Positions 8,922 to 18,900 of a stretch of DNA of 64,000 nt are shown here, one piece after another (position 1 is the first letter of the stretch; each line of letters starts with the position of its first letter). The stretch covers positions 33,865 through 97,864 of the forward strand of contig CADABZ010000013.1 of the NCBI GenBank assembly GCA_902786355.1, in the 5' to 3' direction. The notes below the pieces were generated by a model that had not been told where the DNA came from, did no database searches, and saw only the letters and a program-made list of their open reading frames with translations. This DNA comes from an uncultured Eubacteriales bacterium (GTDB lineage: Bacteria; Bacillota; Clostridia; Peptostreptococcales; Anaerovoracaceae). The translations under genes and the position numbers were made by a program.

Positions 8922-9170
8922 ATGATGAACAACAGACCTAGACGTGCGAACAGCGGCATGAGAAGAAGAAAAGTATGCCAGTTCTGCGCAGACAAGGACA
9001 AGAAGATCGATTATAAGGATGCTGAGACTCTTAAGAAGTACATCACAGAGAGAGGAAAGATCCTCCCTAGAAGAGTCACAGGAACCTGCGCTATGCATCA
9101 GAGAGCAGTTGCTAAGGCAATCAAGAGAGCAAGAGTTGTTGCTATCCTGCCATTCGACGCAGAGCAGTAA
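8922..9170 (+). CDS. rpsR: 30S ribosomal protein S18
   Basis: An 82-residue basic protein with the S18 core ([37 protein letters not shown]). CQFC plus the later cysteine in TGTC resemble the zinc-binding form of S18. The start could be ATG 8922 or 8925. It is the last gene of the operon and is followed directly by a strong terminator. Confidence 0.97.
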   Translation: MMNNRPRRANSGMRRRKVCQFCADKDKKIDYKDAETLKKYITERGKILPRRVTGTCAMHQRAVAKAIKRARVVAILPFDAEQ

Positions 9171-9184
9171 GATCTGATATTCCG

Positions 9185-9217
9185 GAGCTGTCACATCAGA
9201 GTGGCAGCTCTTTTTTT
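9185..9217 (+). terminator. Rho-independent terminator after rpsR
   Basis: A 10-bp stem (GAGCTGTCAC/GTGGCAGCTC, one G-U pair), 6-nt loop and seven T residues, 14 bp after the rpsR stop. Confidence 0.93.
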
Positions 9218-9405
9218 ATGCTCCGGTTTGATCGCGGATCAATGAATTGATCGGTCTTATCAAACAAGTAAGTGTTTGTTTTTTGGTGATCTTAGTGTAT
9301 TCTATATATATATATTAATATAGTGTTGTTAAGAACGCAGAGGCATCGCTTTTTTGCACATTGGGAAAGGTGTTCGAGGTATAAGCAAAGGAGGGTAACT
9401 TATAT

Positions 9406-10692
9406 ATGAAGAGAAGTTATAGAATAGGGCTTGCTCTCATAATGATACTGATGATGGTTTTCACATCGGCAGGTATGGCATTCGCAGCAAGCGATTCACA
9501 GGGTGAGACCAAGGCCGAGATGGCATCGTTCGAGGACAAAGAGGTTTCAGGTGCCGAGCAGGGAACTGAAGCTGAGGCGATCATTTCCGATGATCAGGAG
9601 GACCTCGGTGAGATCGATGAGGATGCCGATGAGGATTCACCTGAGATGCTGAAGGGAAACTCACTGTTTGAAAAACTTACTGTCCATTATGTTCAGAATT
9701 ATCGTAATTTCGCTGACTTCATTCAAAATGAAACAGCAAGGACTGACTCAACAATGACAGCAACAGGCAGGAGAGACTCTTTCGGCAATTACTACTCTAA
9801 TTACTATATAGCAGAAACCAGTGTTGTACAGTTAAAAAAGGGAACTCTGTACCTTTCAGGTTACGCTAATAAAAACGCAGTCTCGATCGAGGTCATCAAC
9901 AACAGCAACGGTCAGGCTGTGGGTAATGCTTCCTGTAACTGGACTACAGCGAACAAAAGTTATTGGAACTCTTTCGAAATAACAGCAGAGGGATCTTATT
10001 TCATTATGGCGTTCTGCAAGAACAGTGGAACAGTCACACATCTCAGGGCCAGCGTCGCCCCTGACCTGCAGGGTACGACTCTTACAAACAACCAGCAGCG
10101 TGCTGTAGGAATTGCAAAAACCTCTCAGACAAAAACATACAAGTTCTATCCTAGATCAACAGGATATATGCGCATCTTTACAGACGAGAAATCCAAGATC
10201 ACTCTCTGTGATGCCAGCGGAAAGGTCGTTGCAAGACAGGCAACTGTTAACTATACACCTGTATTCGGCGTAAGAGCTAACCGTTATTATCTGATTAAAG
10301 TCGCCTGGCCAAGCGGTTCGCCGGGAATGAGCCATATCAAGGTAGTTAACGGATCGTGGCTGCCTACAAACGGTGTATCCAAGGCAAAAGCAACTAATCT
10401 GACCAAGGGCAAGGCTCAGAAGGGACTGGTAGTAGCCGGAGAAAACAACATTCGCTGGTTCAAGTTCACCAACTGGCAGAGCTATACCAAGATCACAGTG
10501 ACCGGCGGTACCAATGATCAGCTGGTATGGTACATCTATGAGGGCAATAAGCAGATCAGCAGGAGAATATTCACTCCTAGTCTCGCGAAAATGTGGACTT
10601 CGTTCACGGCCAAGAGAGGCGTGACCTACTATATCAAGGTCCAGAAACTCACCGGCACAAGCTCGGGATACTATCATGTGAAGTTCGAGTAA
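9406..10692 (+). CDS. Secreted protein with beta-sandwich (pre-peptidase-like) repeats, function unknown
   Basis: A 428-residue protein with a Sec signal peptide (basic MKRSYR, hydrophobic core, cleavage near AFAA at ~27) and an acidic linker (~30-85) like that of the two large secreted proteins downstream. The rest forms two or three tyrosine-rich beta modules ending in segments such as TYYIKVQKLTG, resembling pre-peptidase C-terminal domains. There is no sortase motif, transmembrane tail or catalytic motif. AAAGGAGGG precedes ATG at good spacing. A role in surface binding or matrix is inference. Confidence 0.6.
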   Translation: MKRSYRIGLALIMILMMVFTSAGMAFAASDSQGETKAEMASFEDKEVSGAEQGTEAEAIISDDQEDLGEIDEDADEDSPEMLKGNSLFEKLTVHYVQNYRNFADFIQNETARTDSTMTATGRRDSFGNYYSNYYIAETSVVQLKKGTLYLSGYANKNAVSIEVINNSNGQAVGNASCNWTTANKSYWNSFEITAEGSYFIMAFCKNSGTVTHLRASVAPDLQGTTLTNNQQRAVGIAKTSQTKTYKFYPRSTGYMRIFTDEKSKITLCDASGKVVARQATVNYTPVFGVRANRYYLIKVAWPSGSPGMSHIKVVNGSWLPTNGVSKAKATNLTKGKAQKGLVVAGENNIRWFKFTNWQSYTKITVTGGTNDQLVWYIYEGNKQISRRIFTPSLAKMWTSFTAKRGVTYYIKVQKLTGTSSGYYHVKFE

Positions 10693-10738
10693 GGGCTTTG
10701 AGGAACATAATCAGCCTTATCTCAAGATCAGAAAACAT

Positions 10739-10780
10739 GGAGGGCAGTCTGATTCATTCGGACTGTCCTCCTCTTCCGCT
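10739..10780 (+). terminator. Terminator-like hairpin
   Basis: An 11-bp stem (GGAGGGCAGTC/GACTGTCCTCC with one G-T pair), an 11-nt loop and a pyrimidine-rich tail with TTTT, 46 bp after the secreted-protein stop. It overlaps the leader of the LytTR gene. Confidence 0.65.
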
Positions 10781-10809
10781 TTTACTCTCCCGTGATACAG
10801 GTACTTGAA

Positions 10810-11556
10810 ATGGTCAGGATATTCATTTGCGATGAAGACAAAACATGGCAGGAAAAGGAATCACAGATACTGAGTGATTATGCTTCTGAAACAGGGATCA
10901 CTGTCAGTATCAGATGCTTTGATGATCCGCACGCCTTGCTTGCAAGTGACGGGCTTGCGCCGGACGTGCTGTTTTGCGATACGGTGTTTTCCTGTGATCA
11001 GGAGGAGGGTACCGATACTGATGAGCCGGCAGGGATAACTGCAGTTAAACAGATCAATCAGCTGTTCCCGCGATGCCAGGTCATATATATAGCAAAGGAT
11101 ACGGACTGCGTGCTGGATGTGTACCGGACGGAGCATCTGTGGTTCGCACTCAAAGACCAGCTGGCAGAGAGGCTCCCTGAGATCGTAGGCAAATACTATC
11201 GCATAGACAATGAGCGCAAGGCTGATCTGGTGATAAGAACGACTGATGGCAGCACTGCCGTCATTCCATGCAGGGATATTATGTATCTGGAGCGCAGGGA
11301 CCGAAAGACTGTGATCGTCACTCATAACCGCAGGTATCAGGTCAGGGGACGTCTGTCGGAAATACTTGAAAAGCTTCCGATCGGCCGATTCGCGCGCTGC
11401 CACAACAGTTTTGCAGTGAGTCTGGATAAGATCAGAGAGATCGACACACGCAGCGTCCGGATGAAAAACGGAGCTGAGATAATCATCAGCCGCGGGTACG
11501 GCAAAGCTTTCAGGGATATATATCATAAATACGCCGAAAACAGGACCATACAATAG
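10810..11556 (+). CDS. LytTR-family response regulator
   Basis: About 248 residues. The N-terminal receiver-like domain (1-~125) has the acidic pair DED after IFIC and an aspartate in DVLFCDTVF as candidate phosphoacceptor; a conserved lysine is not obvious (AKDTD may correspond). The C-terminal LytTR DNA-binding domain (~145-248) has ERRDRKTVIVTHNRRY and the typical RCHNSFAVSLDKI. No histidine kinase is adjacent, so the input is unclear. LytTR regulators often control surface or secreted proteins, and this one lies between such genes. ATG 10810 has a modest AGGT site; an in-frame GTG at 10792 is possible. Confidence 0.8.
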   Translation: MVRIFICDEDKTWQEKESQILSDYASETGITVSIRCFDDPHALLASDGLAPDVLFCDTVFSCDQEEGTDTDEPAGITAVKQINQLFPRCQVIYIAKDTDCVLDVYRTEHLWFALKDQLAERLPEIVGKYYRIDNERKADLVIRTTDGSTAVIPCRDIMYLERRDRKTVIVTHNRRYQVRGRLSEILEKLPIGRFARCHNSFAVSLDKIREIDTRSVRMKNGAEIIISRGYGKAFRDIYHKYAENRTIQ

Positions 11557-11616
11557 GAGCTCTTAAGGAAAACGGCCAGGAGAGACCTGTGGTGACCACA
11601 TGTTCAGCATAATGTA

Positions 11617-11647
11617 AAGCAGGCTTTACAAGGCTCTGCTTTTTTTG
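11617..11647 (+). terminator. Rho-independent terminator after the LytTR gene
   Basis: AAGCAG and CTGCTT pair around a 13-nt loop and are followed by a seven-T run. The stem is short. Confidence 0.6.
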
Positions 11648-11749
11648 CGCTTAAAACTGCAATTTTTGCATGCGGATTGAAGGCTCATTCAGGCAAGTGA
11701 TATATTTTTCTTAATAATTGTTAATGATCTATCGCAAAGGGGAATTGTT

Positions 11750-14419
11750 ATGAAGAAAAAGTTATTTGCAATGCTTCTGACGCTGGCTATGGTGTTTACA
11801 TTCATGCCTGCTCTGGCATTTGCGGATGCAGAGGCCGAAGGCCAGAACGAAAAAGAAGCTTCAGAAGCCGCGGTACAGACAGAAACGGCAGACGATGAAG
11901 CAGGTGAAGAAGTTGTTCTACATGAGAAGACAGATACGGTAAACGCTGAAAGCGCTGACAAGGCTAAGGATACTTCCGAAAAGGCGGCGGCTCAGACATC
12001 CGCAACATCCGGGGATGAAGAGGAAGTACCAGAGGAGGCGCAGGTCACTGAACTCCGCTTTACAACCAGCTATGACTATAAAGGATATATCGGATCACAT
12101 CAGATGGTAGATAGATTCGGCCATGACGGTGAGAAGATAGAGTTTGTATATTCAGACGGGACTTCTGCTGTGCTTATCTATGATCAGGCCGATGGGGTCT
12201 TCTATCTGGATGAGGAGAGCAGTACGAATACTTATTATTACGACTGTATATATTCGGGTGATATAGAATGGGATTTCAGTGACCCTGATCAGATGACTTT
12301 CACAGAAGGCGAAAACTCTATCATGATCATGGCTGGCGGCATGACATCAACAGAACCGGTACTTGTCACCGGCGCGCCTAAGGCACCGGAAGTAGTGTCG
12401 CTTAAGTACACACAGAAAGCCGGAAACGATCCGCTCGAATCTTACGCTGGAGTAAGATATGCTAACATACTTAATTATAACTGGCCGCAGCCTGGCGACA
12501 CCCTGGTCCTGACCCTGGATAACGGCAACTCTGTTAAGTATACATATACTGACGGCGATGAAGATGAGGGCAGCGGATTCCTGGACGCTGATGGAAATAA
12601 TCTGGAAGACACCTATACAGACTCGTACTGGCTCGAGTTCAAGGGTGACCAGGACGCATATGCTGCAGGCATGAACACCGTAAGCTTCTGCCTGCGGGAT
12701 GAACCGAAATATCAGTCGTCTGATGACGTGGATTATGATGACTGTGTAGTCCGTTGCGATGTCGAGGTAAAGGGTGTTGTAAGCGATATCTGGTCGATAT
12801 CCTACAAGAAAGCTAAGACGATCAATCTGGAACAGGAAAAAGGTCTTGAAGACTATTTCGATTATTATGAAGTGTTCACTCAGGGTGATGTTCTGACTGT
12901 CAGATACCTTAATGGCACGAACAAATCATACACATACTATGAGGATGAAGAAGAGTTCATCAACAAAAAAGGCTCAAGCAATGAAGAAAACTGGGACTAT
13001 CTGGAAGATGAGCTCGAGTACTACGATACTCAGGAAGAGAATCCTTGGGTAAAAGGTTATTATTCTATCTTCTACGTATATCAGGGTGTGGAGTGTGAGG
13101 CTAAGAACGCAGTATATGTAAAAGAGATCCCTCATGAGCACAGTCTGGACTATTACCCGGCCGAAGAGCCTTACTGCGGCGATGAAATTCCGGGCGTTCG
13201 TGAGCATTATCATTGCGATATATGCGGAAAGGACTTCGAAGATGCAGAGGGACTGACAGAGGTCCAGGAGAGTGATCTTGAGATCGCTCCGGAGCACGAT
13301 TGGGGTGAGCCGAGCGCTTTGGATGAGTCTTATTATCCTGCTATAGAGATAAGAACCTGCAATATCTGCGGTGCAGAAGAGACTGAATATGCAGAGCATG
13401 AGCATTCGCTGACTCCGGATGAAGGAAGAGAGGCAACATGCCTGGAAGAAGGCATCAAAGATCATTTCAGATGCGATATCTGCGGCAAAGCATTTGCTGA
13501 TGAAAACGCATCAAAAGAGCTTTCCAAAGAGGAGCTTGCTATTCCTGTCAAGGAACATAGCTACAGTGAGCCTGTTTATGAATGGTCTTCGAATAACAGA
13601 GAAGTGAGAGCCTACGCGATCTGCTCAGAGTGCAACGAAGAAGAAGAGGAAACAGTCAGGACAAAGGCTACAGTCAAGAAAAAAGCGACATGCGTGAGCA
13701 AGGGAACGACTGTATACACAGCAACATTCGAGAACGAGGTTTTCACCACGCAGACCAGAGAACTCGAGAACAGAGTGATAAATCCTTACGCGCACACCTG
13801 GAACGCAGGTACCGTGACTAAGAAGGCATCCGGCACCGCTACAGGAGCGAAGACTTTCACGTGTACTGCCTGCAAAAAGACCAGAACGGAGATCATCCCT
13901 AAGGTCACTCTGGCTAAAACGACCATACGCAATACCGTTGCGAATTCGGCAAAGAAAACTAACGATGTTATCTGGGACAAGGTAGCAGGCGCAACAGGCT
14001 ATGAGATAAGCTGGAGAGCCCGCGGAGCATCCAAGTGGGCAACGAGAGAAGTCGGCAATGTGGTACGCGGAGCAACTACCGGCCTCACTATAGGCGGAAT
14101 GTATGAGATACGCGTAAGACCGATCAAAGCAGCATCAGCTACGAACGACAAAGTATACGGACCATATTCCGCAACAGTCTACAGATACTTCCATACAACA
14201 GGAAAGATCAGACTTGCCTCCAACAGCAAGGGCACATTCACGATGAGCTGGGCGAAGAACTCTGCAGCCACAGGTTATCAGGTGCTTTACACAACGAACA
14301 AGAACGGTTCGGGCGCAGCACAGAATATCAAGACAGCAGGAGCGTCGGCAACAAGCATCACTGTCAGAGATATCGCGGAACGACCTACTATGTCCAGATC
14401 AGAGAGATCAAGAAAGTAG
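11750..14419 (+). CDS. Large secreted surface protein with Ig-like, Cys-pair and fibronectin III repeats; 3' end frameshifted
   Basis: 889 residues as read. There is a signal peptide (~1-26, ending ALAFA), an acidic low-complexity linker to ~100, three Ig-like modules (~100-460), three to four histidine/CxxCG units (~461-715) and fibronectin III-like modules to the end. The last ~14 codons after VRDI do not fit the family. In the frame starting at 14374, the sequence continues YYVQIREIKKVGNITYIGN and stops at 14473-14475, matching the paralogue at 15985. A single-base deletion near 14372-14375 has therefore cut the final beta-strands, and the ancestral gene ended at 14475. Adhesion or cell-surface display is likely; no sortase motif is seen. 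Confidence 0.75.
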   Translation: MKKKLFAMLLTLAMVFTFMPALAFADAEAEGQNEKEASEAAVQTETADDEAGEEVVLHEKTDTVNAESADKAKDTSEKAAAQTSATSGDEEEVPEEAQVTELRFTTSYDYKGYIGSHQMVDRFGHDGEKIEFVYSDGTSAVLIYDQADGVFYLDEESSTNTYYYDCIYSGDIEWDFSDPDQMTFTEGENSIMIMAGGMTSTEPVLVTGAPKAPEVVSLKYTQKAGNDPLESYAGVRYANILNYNWPQPGDTLVLTLDNGNSVKYTYTDGDEDEGSGFLDADGNNLEDTYTDSYWLEFKGDQDAYAAGMNTVSFCLRDEPKYQSSDDVDYDDCVVRCDVEVKGVVSDIWSISYKKAKTINLEQEKGLEDYFDYYEVFTQGDVLTVRYLNGTNKSYTYYEDEEEFINKKGSSNEENWDYLEDELEYYDTQEENPWVKGYYSIFYVYQGVECEAKNAVYVKEIPHEHSLDYYPAEEPYCGDEIPGVREHYHCDICGKDFEDAEGLTEVQESDLEIAPEHDWGEPSALDESYYPAIEIRTCNICGAEETEYAEHEHSLTPDEGREATCLEEGIKDHFRCDICGKAFADENASKELSKEELAIPVKEHSYSEPVYEWSSNNREVRAYAICSECNEEEEETVRTKATVKKKATCVSKGTTVYTATFENEVFTTQTRELENRVINPYAHTWNAGTVTKKASGTATGAKTFTCTACKKTRTEIIPKVTLAKTTIRNTVANSAKKTNDVIWDKVAGATGYEISWRARGASKWATREVGNVVRGATTGLTIGGMYEIRVRPIKAASATNDKVYGPYSATVYRYFHTTGKIRLASNSKGTFTMSWAKNSAATGYQVLYTTNKNGSGAAQNIKTAGASATSITVRDIAERPTMSRSERSRK
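14198..14375 (+). repeat. 178-bp near-identical direct repeat, copy 1
   Basis: This segment of the fibronectin III coding region matches 19954-20131 almost base for base, except a cluster of changes near 14265 and a few single bases. Surrounding coding sequence is much more diverged, which points to recent gene conversion or duplication between the two surface-protein genes. Confidence 0.9.
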
Positions 14420-14505
14420 GAAACATAACCTACATCGGAAACATCTCCTGCCCGGTAGCAGTCAAGGTCAGGTAATCACTTAAGTAAAAACTGAAAACTA
14501 TTTTC

Positions 14506-14538
14506 GAAACAGGAAGCCGGGATCCGGCTTCCTGTTTC
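14506..14538 (+). terminator. Perfect 15-bp inverted repeat after the surface protein gene
   Basis: GAAACAGGAAGCCGG and its exact complement surround a 3-nt loop, 31 bp after the ancestral stop at 14475. No T run follows, so it may be a weak terminator, a 3'-end stabiliser or both. Confidence 0.55.
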
Positions 14539-14576
14539 CGCAATAGGGGCATTGGGAAGTAATTGGACATAGGTTG

Positions 14577-15908
14577 ATGGCAAGCGGCGAACGGAAGAAT
14601 ACAGTGAATAGAAAGAATAACAGGCTCGGCACTTCTGCTTTGACCGCAGGAGAGGACTTGCTGCCTTCTGTACCGGGATTACTGGTGTGCGTCCCGATCG
14701 CTGCCATGACGATACTCGATCTCCTGCCGATAGGAATGACCGAAAAGCAGTATACCGTTTTCCCGGCACTGTTCCTGGCGGTCAATGTGATTGCGGGTGT
14801 ATGCGGAGCCTGTTTTATCATTCCCCGGATCCGGCGCAGACACCTGAGGGTGAACAGCACGATGATCCTGTTCTCTGCTTTTGCGGTACTGATCCTGATA
14901 TCAACAGTGATCAACGGACTGACAAGAGAAGCCATACACGGAATACCATACAGGCACATCGGCATTTTCGGGATGTTCCTCTTTCTGGCGGTGTACTGCG
15001 GAGTGACCTCGCAGATCTCTGCCGAGGCGATGAGGGAAAGGATCCTCTTCGTGTTCATGGCTACTGCGGATTTTGCAGGTATAACTGCTCTGCTCGACAG
15101 ATATGTCATTGGGATCCCGGCTTATCACGCGAAGAAAGAACTTAGCGCCGTATTCTTCAACGGCAATCACTATGCATATTTCCTCCTGATGGCTGTGCTG
15201 ACAGGGCTTGGCCTGTACATGTATTGCGAAGGAAGAAAGCAGTATTTCGGGATCGGTACAATGATACTAAATGCATTCCTGCTGATGCTCAATCATTCCA
15301 TGGGATGCATACTGGCTCTGCTGGCGGTGCTGGCCGGCCTGACGGTCTCGGTCCTGGTATCCGACAGAGGCAGGAGGAAGAGAGCCGGGATCCTGTGCTG
15401 TGCTGCGCTTGCCTGTCTCACTGCAGCAGTTATTCTAAGCCCTGATGTCAGAGACGAATTTATCAGTCTGGGGAACGATGTTTCCGGACTGCTGAAACAT
15501 ACAGGTGACGGCTCTGAAGGCCACAACCGGCTGATACTGTGGAGTCTCACCTGGGAATACATCAGGGAGCATCCGGTGTTCGGAACCGGGTGTGAGGCGA
15601 TCGCTTTCAGGCTGTTCGAGGTGACCGGACGGTCTAATCCTCACAATGAGCTGCTGACATACGCCGCGTATTACGGGATACCGGCAGCAATATGCTATAC
15701 AGCAGGAGTGATATCTGTGTTCGTGCGGTATTTCAGACGCCGTACTGAAATGACGGCAGCTGTAAAAACAGCAGTGCTGGCAGCGGCCGGATACTTCATC
15801 TCCTCACTGTTCGGTGTAGCGATGTTCTACACCACACCACTATTCTTTGTTTTGCTCGGGACAGCATCCTGCACGGATGTAAACGGCCATGACGAACATG
15901 CTGTGTAA
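14577..15908 (+). CDS. O-antigen ligase/Wzy-like polytopic membrane protein
   Basis: About 443 residues with roughly ten to twelve hydrophobic segments and a large loop (~300-350) before SNPHNELLTYAAYYG. That sequence corresponds to the conserved Wzy_C histidine-asparagine motif region of O-antigen ligases, polymerases and protein O-oligosaccharyltransferases. These enzymes transfer lipid-linked glycans outside the membrane. It lies between two large secreted repeat proteins, so glycan polymerisation or their glycosylation is possible but unproven. The start is uncertain: TTG 14574, ATG 14577 and a GTG near 14604 all have weak ribosome binding sites. Confidence 0.75.
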   Translation: MASGERKNTVNRKNNRLGTSALTAGEDLLPSVPGLLVCVPIAAMTILDLLPIGMTEKQYTVFPALFLAVNVIAGVCGACFIIPRIRRRHLRVNSTMILFSAFAVLILISTVINGLTREAIHGIPYRHIGIFGMFLFLAVYCGVTSQISAEAMRERILFVFMATADFAGITALLDRYVIGIPAYHAKKELSAVFFNGNHYAYFLLMAVLTGLGLYMYCEGRKQYFGIGTMILNAFLLMLNHSMGCILALLAVLAGLTVSVLVSDRGRRKRAGILCCAALACLTAAVILSPDVRDEFISLGNDVSGLLKHTGDGSEGHNRLILWSLTWEYIREHPVFGTGCEAIAFRLFEVTGRSNPHNELLTYAAYYGIPAAICYTAGVISVFVRYFRRRTEMTAAVKTAVLAAAGYFISSLFGVAMFYTTPLFFVLLGTASCTDVNGHDEHAV

Positions 15909-15984
15909 GGAATGGTCTCCGGGTTGAATCATACATAGTCCGTTATAACTATTTGCTTAATCTATTTTTGTGAGAGGTAGAACA

Positions 15985-18900
15985 ATGGATCTAATCAAGA
16001 AATTAACCGCTGTGCTGCTGTCGCTTGCAATGGTGTTTATCTATACACCTGCACTGGCATTTGCGGCTGAAGACGATCCTGCTGAAGGACCTGCTGCTGT
16101 TTCAGAAGAACAAGCAGAAGCAGATGCAAAGGAAAAGGCAGCCGCTGCTGATGATGCAGCTCCTGACGCAGAGGATGAAGCAGACAAAGAAGTACAGTCC
16201 GAGGGAAAAACTCAGGACGGAGAGGCTGATCAGGCAGAAGATGAAGAATCTCCTGCAGCTGACACTCCTTTAAGAAGTAATAATAATGAGGCTGTATCGA
16301 TATCTTATGAATTTGCAGACCTTAATCTGGTTGAAGGCTGTGACTGTGAATTGCGTGATGATGGCAATGGAGAATGGTACTATTACAATATTTACAGTCG
16401 GGACGGCGATGTGCTGACCGTTAATAATATCGACTATGTCTATTCCTACAGTGAAGAGCGTGAAGAATGTGGCTTTGAAAGTGATACAGGAGACTGGATC
16501 CCTGATTATGAAGTCTCTTTTGACACTAATCAGGATGAGGAGCACTGGACTGCAGGTGATACAGTACTTATCACAGTTAGTTATTCAGATTCCGAATATA
16601 TAGTTGAAACTGTGCTGAAAGAAAACCCTGTGCATGAGATCTCATACGAATTTGCTGAGCCTCTGAATTTAACGGAAGGAGAAGATTCATACGAAGCCAG
16701 CGACTTTATATATGATGAAAAAGCTGATGAATATGTTGAAGTAAAGTATGATTCATACGATGTTCCGAGAAGAGAAGGGGATCGCCTGATCGTTAATGGT
16801 GTCGTGTACACACTCAGTCAGGAAGATCCCGGTTCAGAAGGCGAGTATGTCAATGAATCGGGCGACGCAATACCTTACGCGGATGTTGAAATGGTTACTG
16901 ACCAGAGTTACGATAACGAGTGGACACCAGATAACCCGGGATACATCACTTTTAAGTATATGGGTGTAAGCAGCGACCCGATAAAAGTCGAGATCCAGAA
17001 AAACCCGGTCAGCGAGATCTCGTATGAATTTGCTGATCTTTATCTGATCGAGGATAAGGATGGCTATGTACAGGACGAAGAAGTATATAACGAAGAGACC
17101 GGAGAGAAGGAAACTAAATCATATTTCAGTTATCACGTCCAGAAAGGCGATGGAGATGTACTGACGGTCAACGGCATAGACTATATCTACAGTGATGAAG
17201 GCTGGGAATATGTCAGTGATTCAGGGGAGAGGATCGATGGCGAAGATGTACTTATCCTTACTGATCAGTCTGCTGTAAATGAGTGGACACCTGACAATCC
17301 GGGATATGCAATAATCACATATAAAGGACGGGACTGTAAGGTCGAGGTACCTGTACATGAGAATCCGGTTGACAGCATTGAATATGAGCCGGCGGGACCT
17401 GTATATGTAGTCGATGGAATTGGAACCAGTGAAGAAAATACTGAAATATATGATGAAGAAACAGACAGTTATGATTTTGTGAGCTGGGATAAGTATCAAA
17501 CGCCGGACAATGCAGTCAGTACTGGTGCGAAGCTGACCGTTCATTATACAGATGGAACATCAGCAATCTATACTTATAACGGAGAACTGTTTGCAGATGA
17601 TGAAGGAGCCGCACCTGAATACTACGAGTCTATGGATTGGTATACTGATGAGACTTATGATCATCGCTGGAATGCCGGCAGCCAGGGAAACCTTATATTC
17701 CAGTACATGGGGCGCAAGTGTTCTGTTCCGGTGGAGATCAGGGAGAACCCGGTCCAGGCGATTTCTTTCGCCAGGGATGGATACGATGAAAACAACCGTA
17801 TTGAACTGATAGAGAAAATCGACGGTGACTCATACGGCGATGATTATTTCCGTTATGATTTCTGCTATAAGCCTGGCGATGTTCTGACTGTATCGATAAA
17901 GGACGGCGATGAGGTTAAGGATGTCCGCTATATAGCAGAGCAGCGAGACGATGAGATTGAGTTCATCAATGAAGAGGATCCTGATGATTCGATTCTGACT
18001 TTCGGATATGTTGAATCCCGAAGAATGAGGTGTTCATCCGATCAGGAATATGAGAGTCAGTGGGCACTCGGCGAAGATCGTGCATTTACCCTGAAATACA
18101 TGGGCAGAACATGCGAGGTTCCGGTGACGATCGTTCCTAACGATGTCGTTGGAATCGAATACAGCAGAGGAGAATCTCCGGTACCTCTGGTTGAAGGTGT
18201 TGACGGCATCAATTCAGATGGTGGAGATGGTACATACTTCTATTATCAGCTTGGTGTGCAGCAGGGAGACATTCTCAAAGTATCAAAGCAGATCAGCGGA
18301 AACATCATAGATGTACTGTATACTGCAAAGGTAATAGATGAAAACGTGGTATTCGTCAATAATGCTGATCCTGAAGACACGATTGATCCGTGGGACCCAT
18401 ATCGCGGAGTAAGCGAGTCATCCGATCAGAATGATGGTGCAAGATGGGGAACCGGTGAGGCTCATACATTAATAATCGAGTATATGGGCATAATTACTGA
18501 GGTGCCTGTCGTCACTGTCAAGGGTGCCGTGATTGAGTCAATGTCGTTCAGCAGGGACGGATACGATGATGAACACCCGATCGAGCTGACAGAGAATGAA
18601 GACGGCTACTTTGACGAAGATGAGGAGACTGGCGAAGGATACTTCTGCTACGAAATACCATATATCGATGGTGATGAGCTCCATGTAAAATTCGACGTTT
18701 CAGAAGATGAAGTGGTCTATGTGTTTGACAGTGATACAGACTGGTTCACTGCTTTGGGACCTGTTCCTGAAGGCGCATTTGATCATATCGATATAAACGA
18801 TCTGGAACAGGTAACAGAGCAGTCACTGGACAATGTCTGGGAGGCCGGAAAAGACTACAGCATCACGCTTGACTATGACGGATATACAACAGAGGTCAAT

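Noticed and set aside
16300-18900. Repeats in the giant surface gene as a possible CRISPR-like or tandem DNA array
   Set aside because: The repeats are ~115-130 codons long, diverged at DNA level and in frame; they are protein domains, not CRISPR or satellite DNA.
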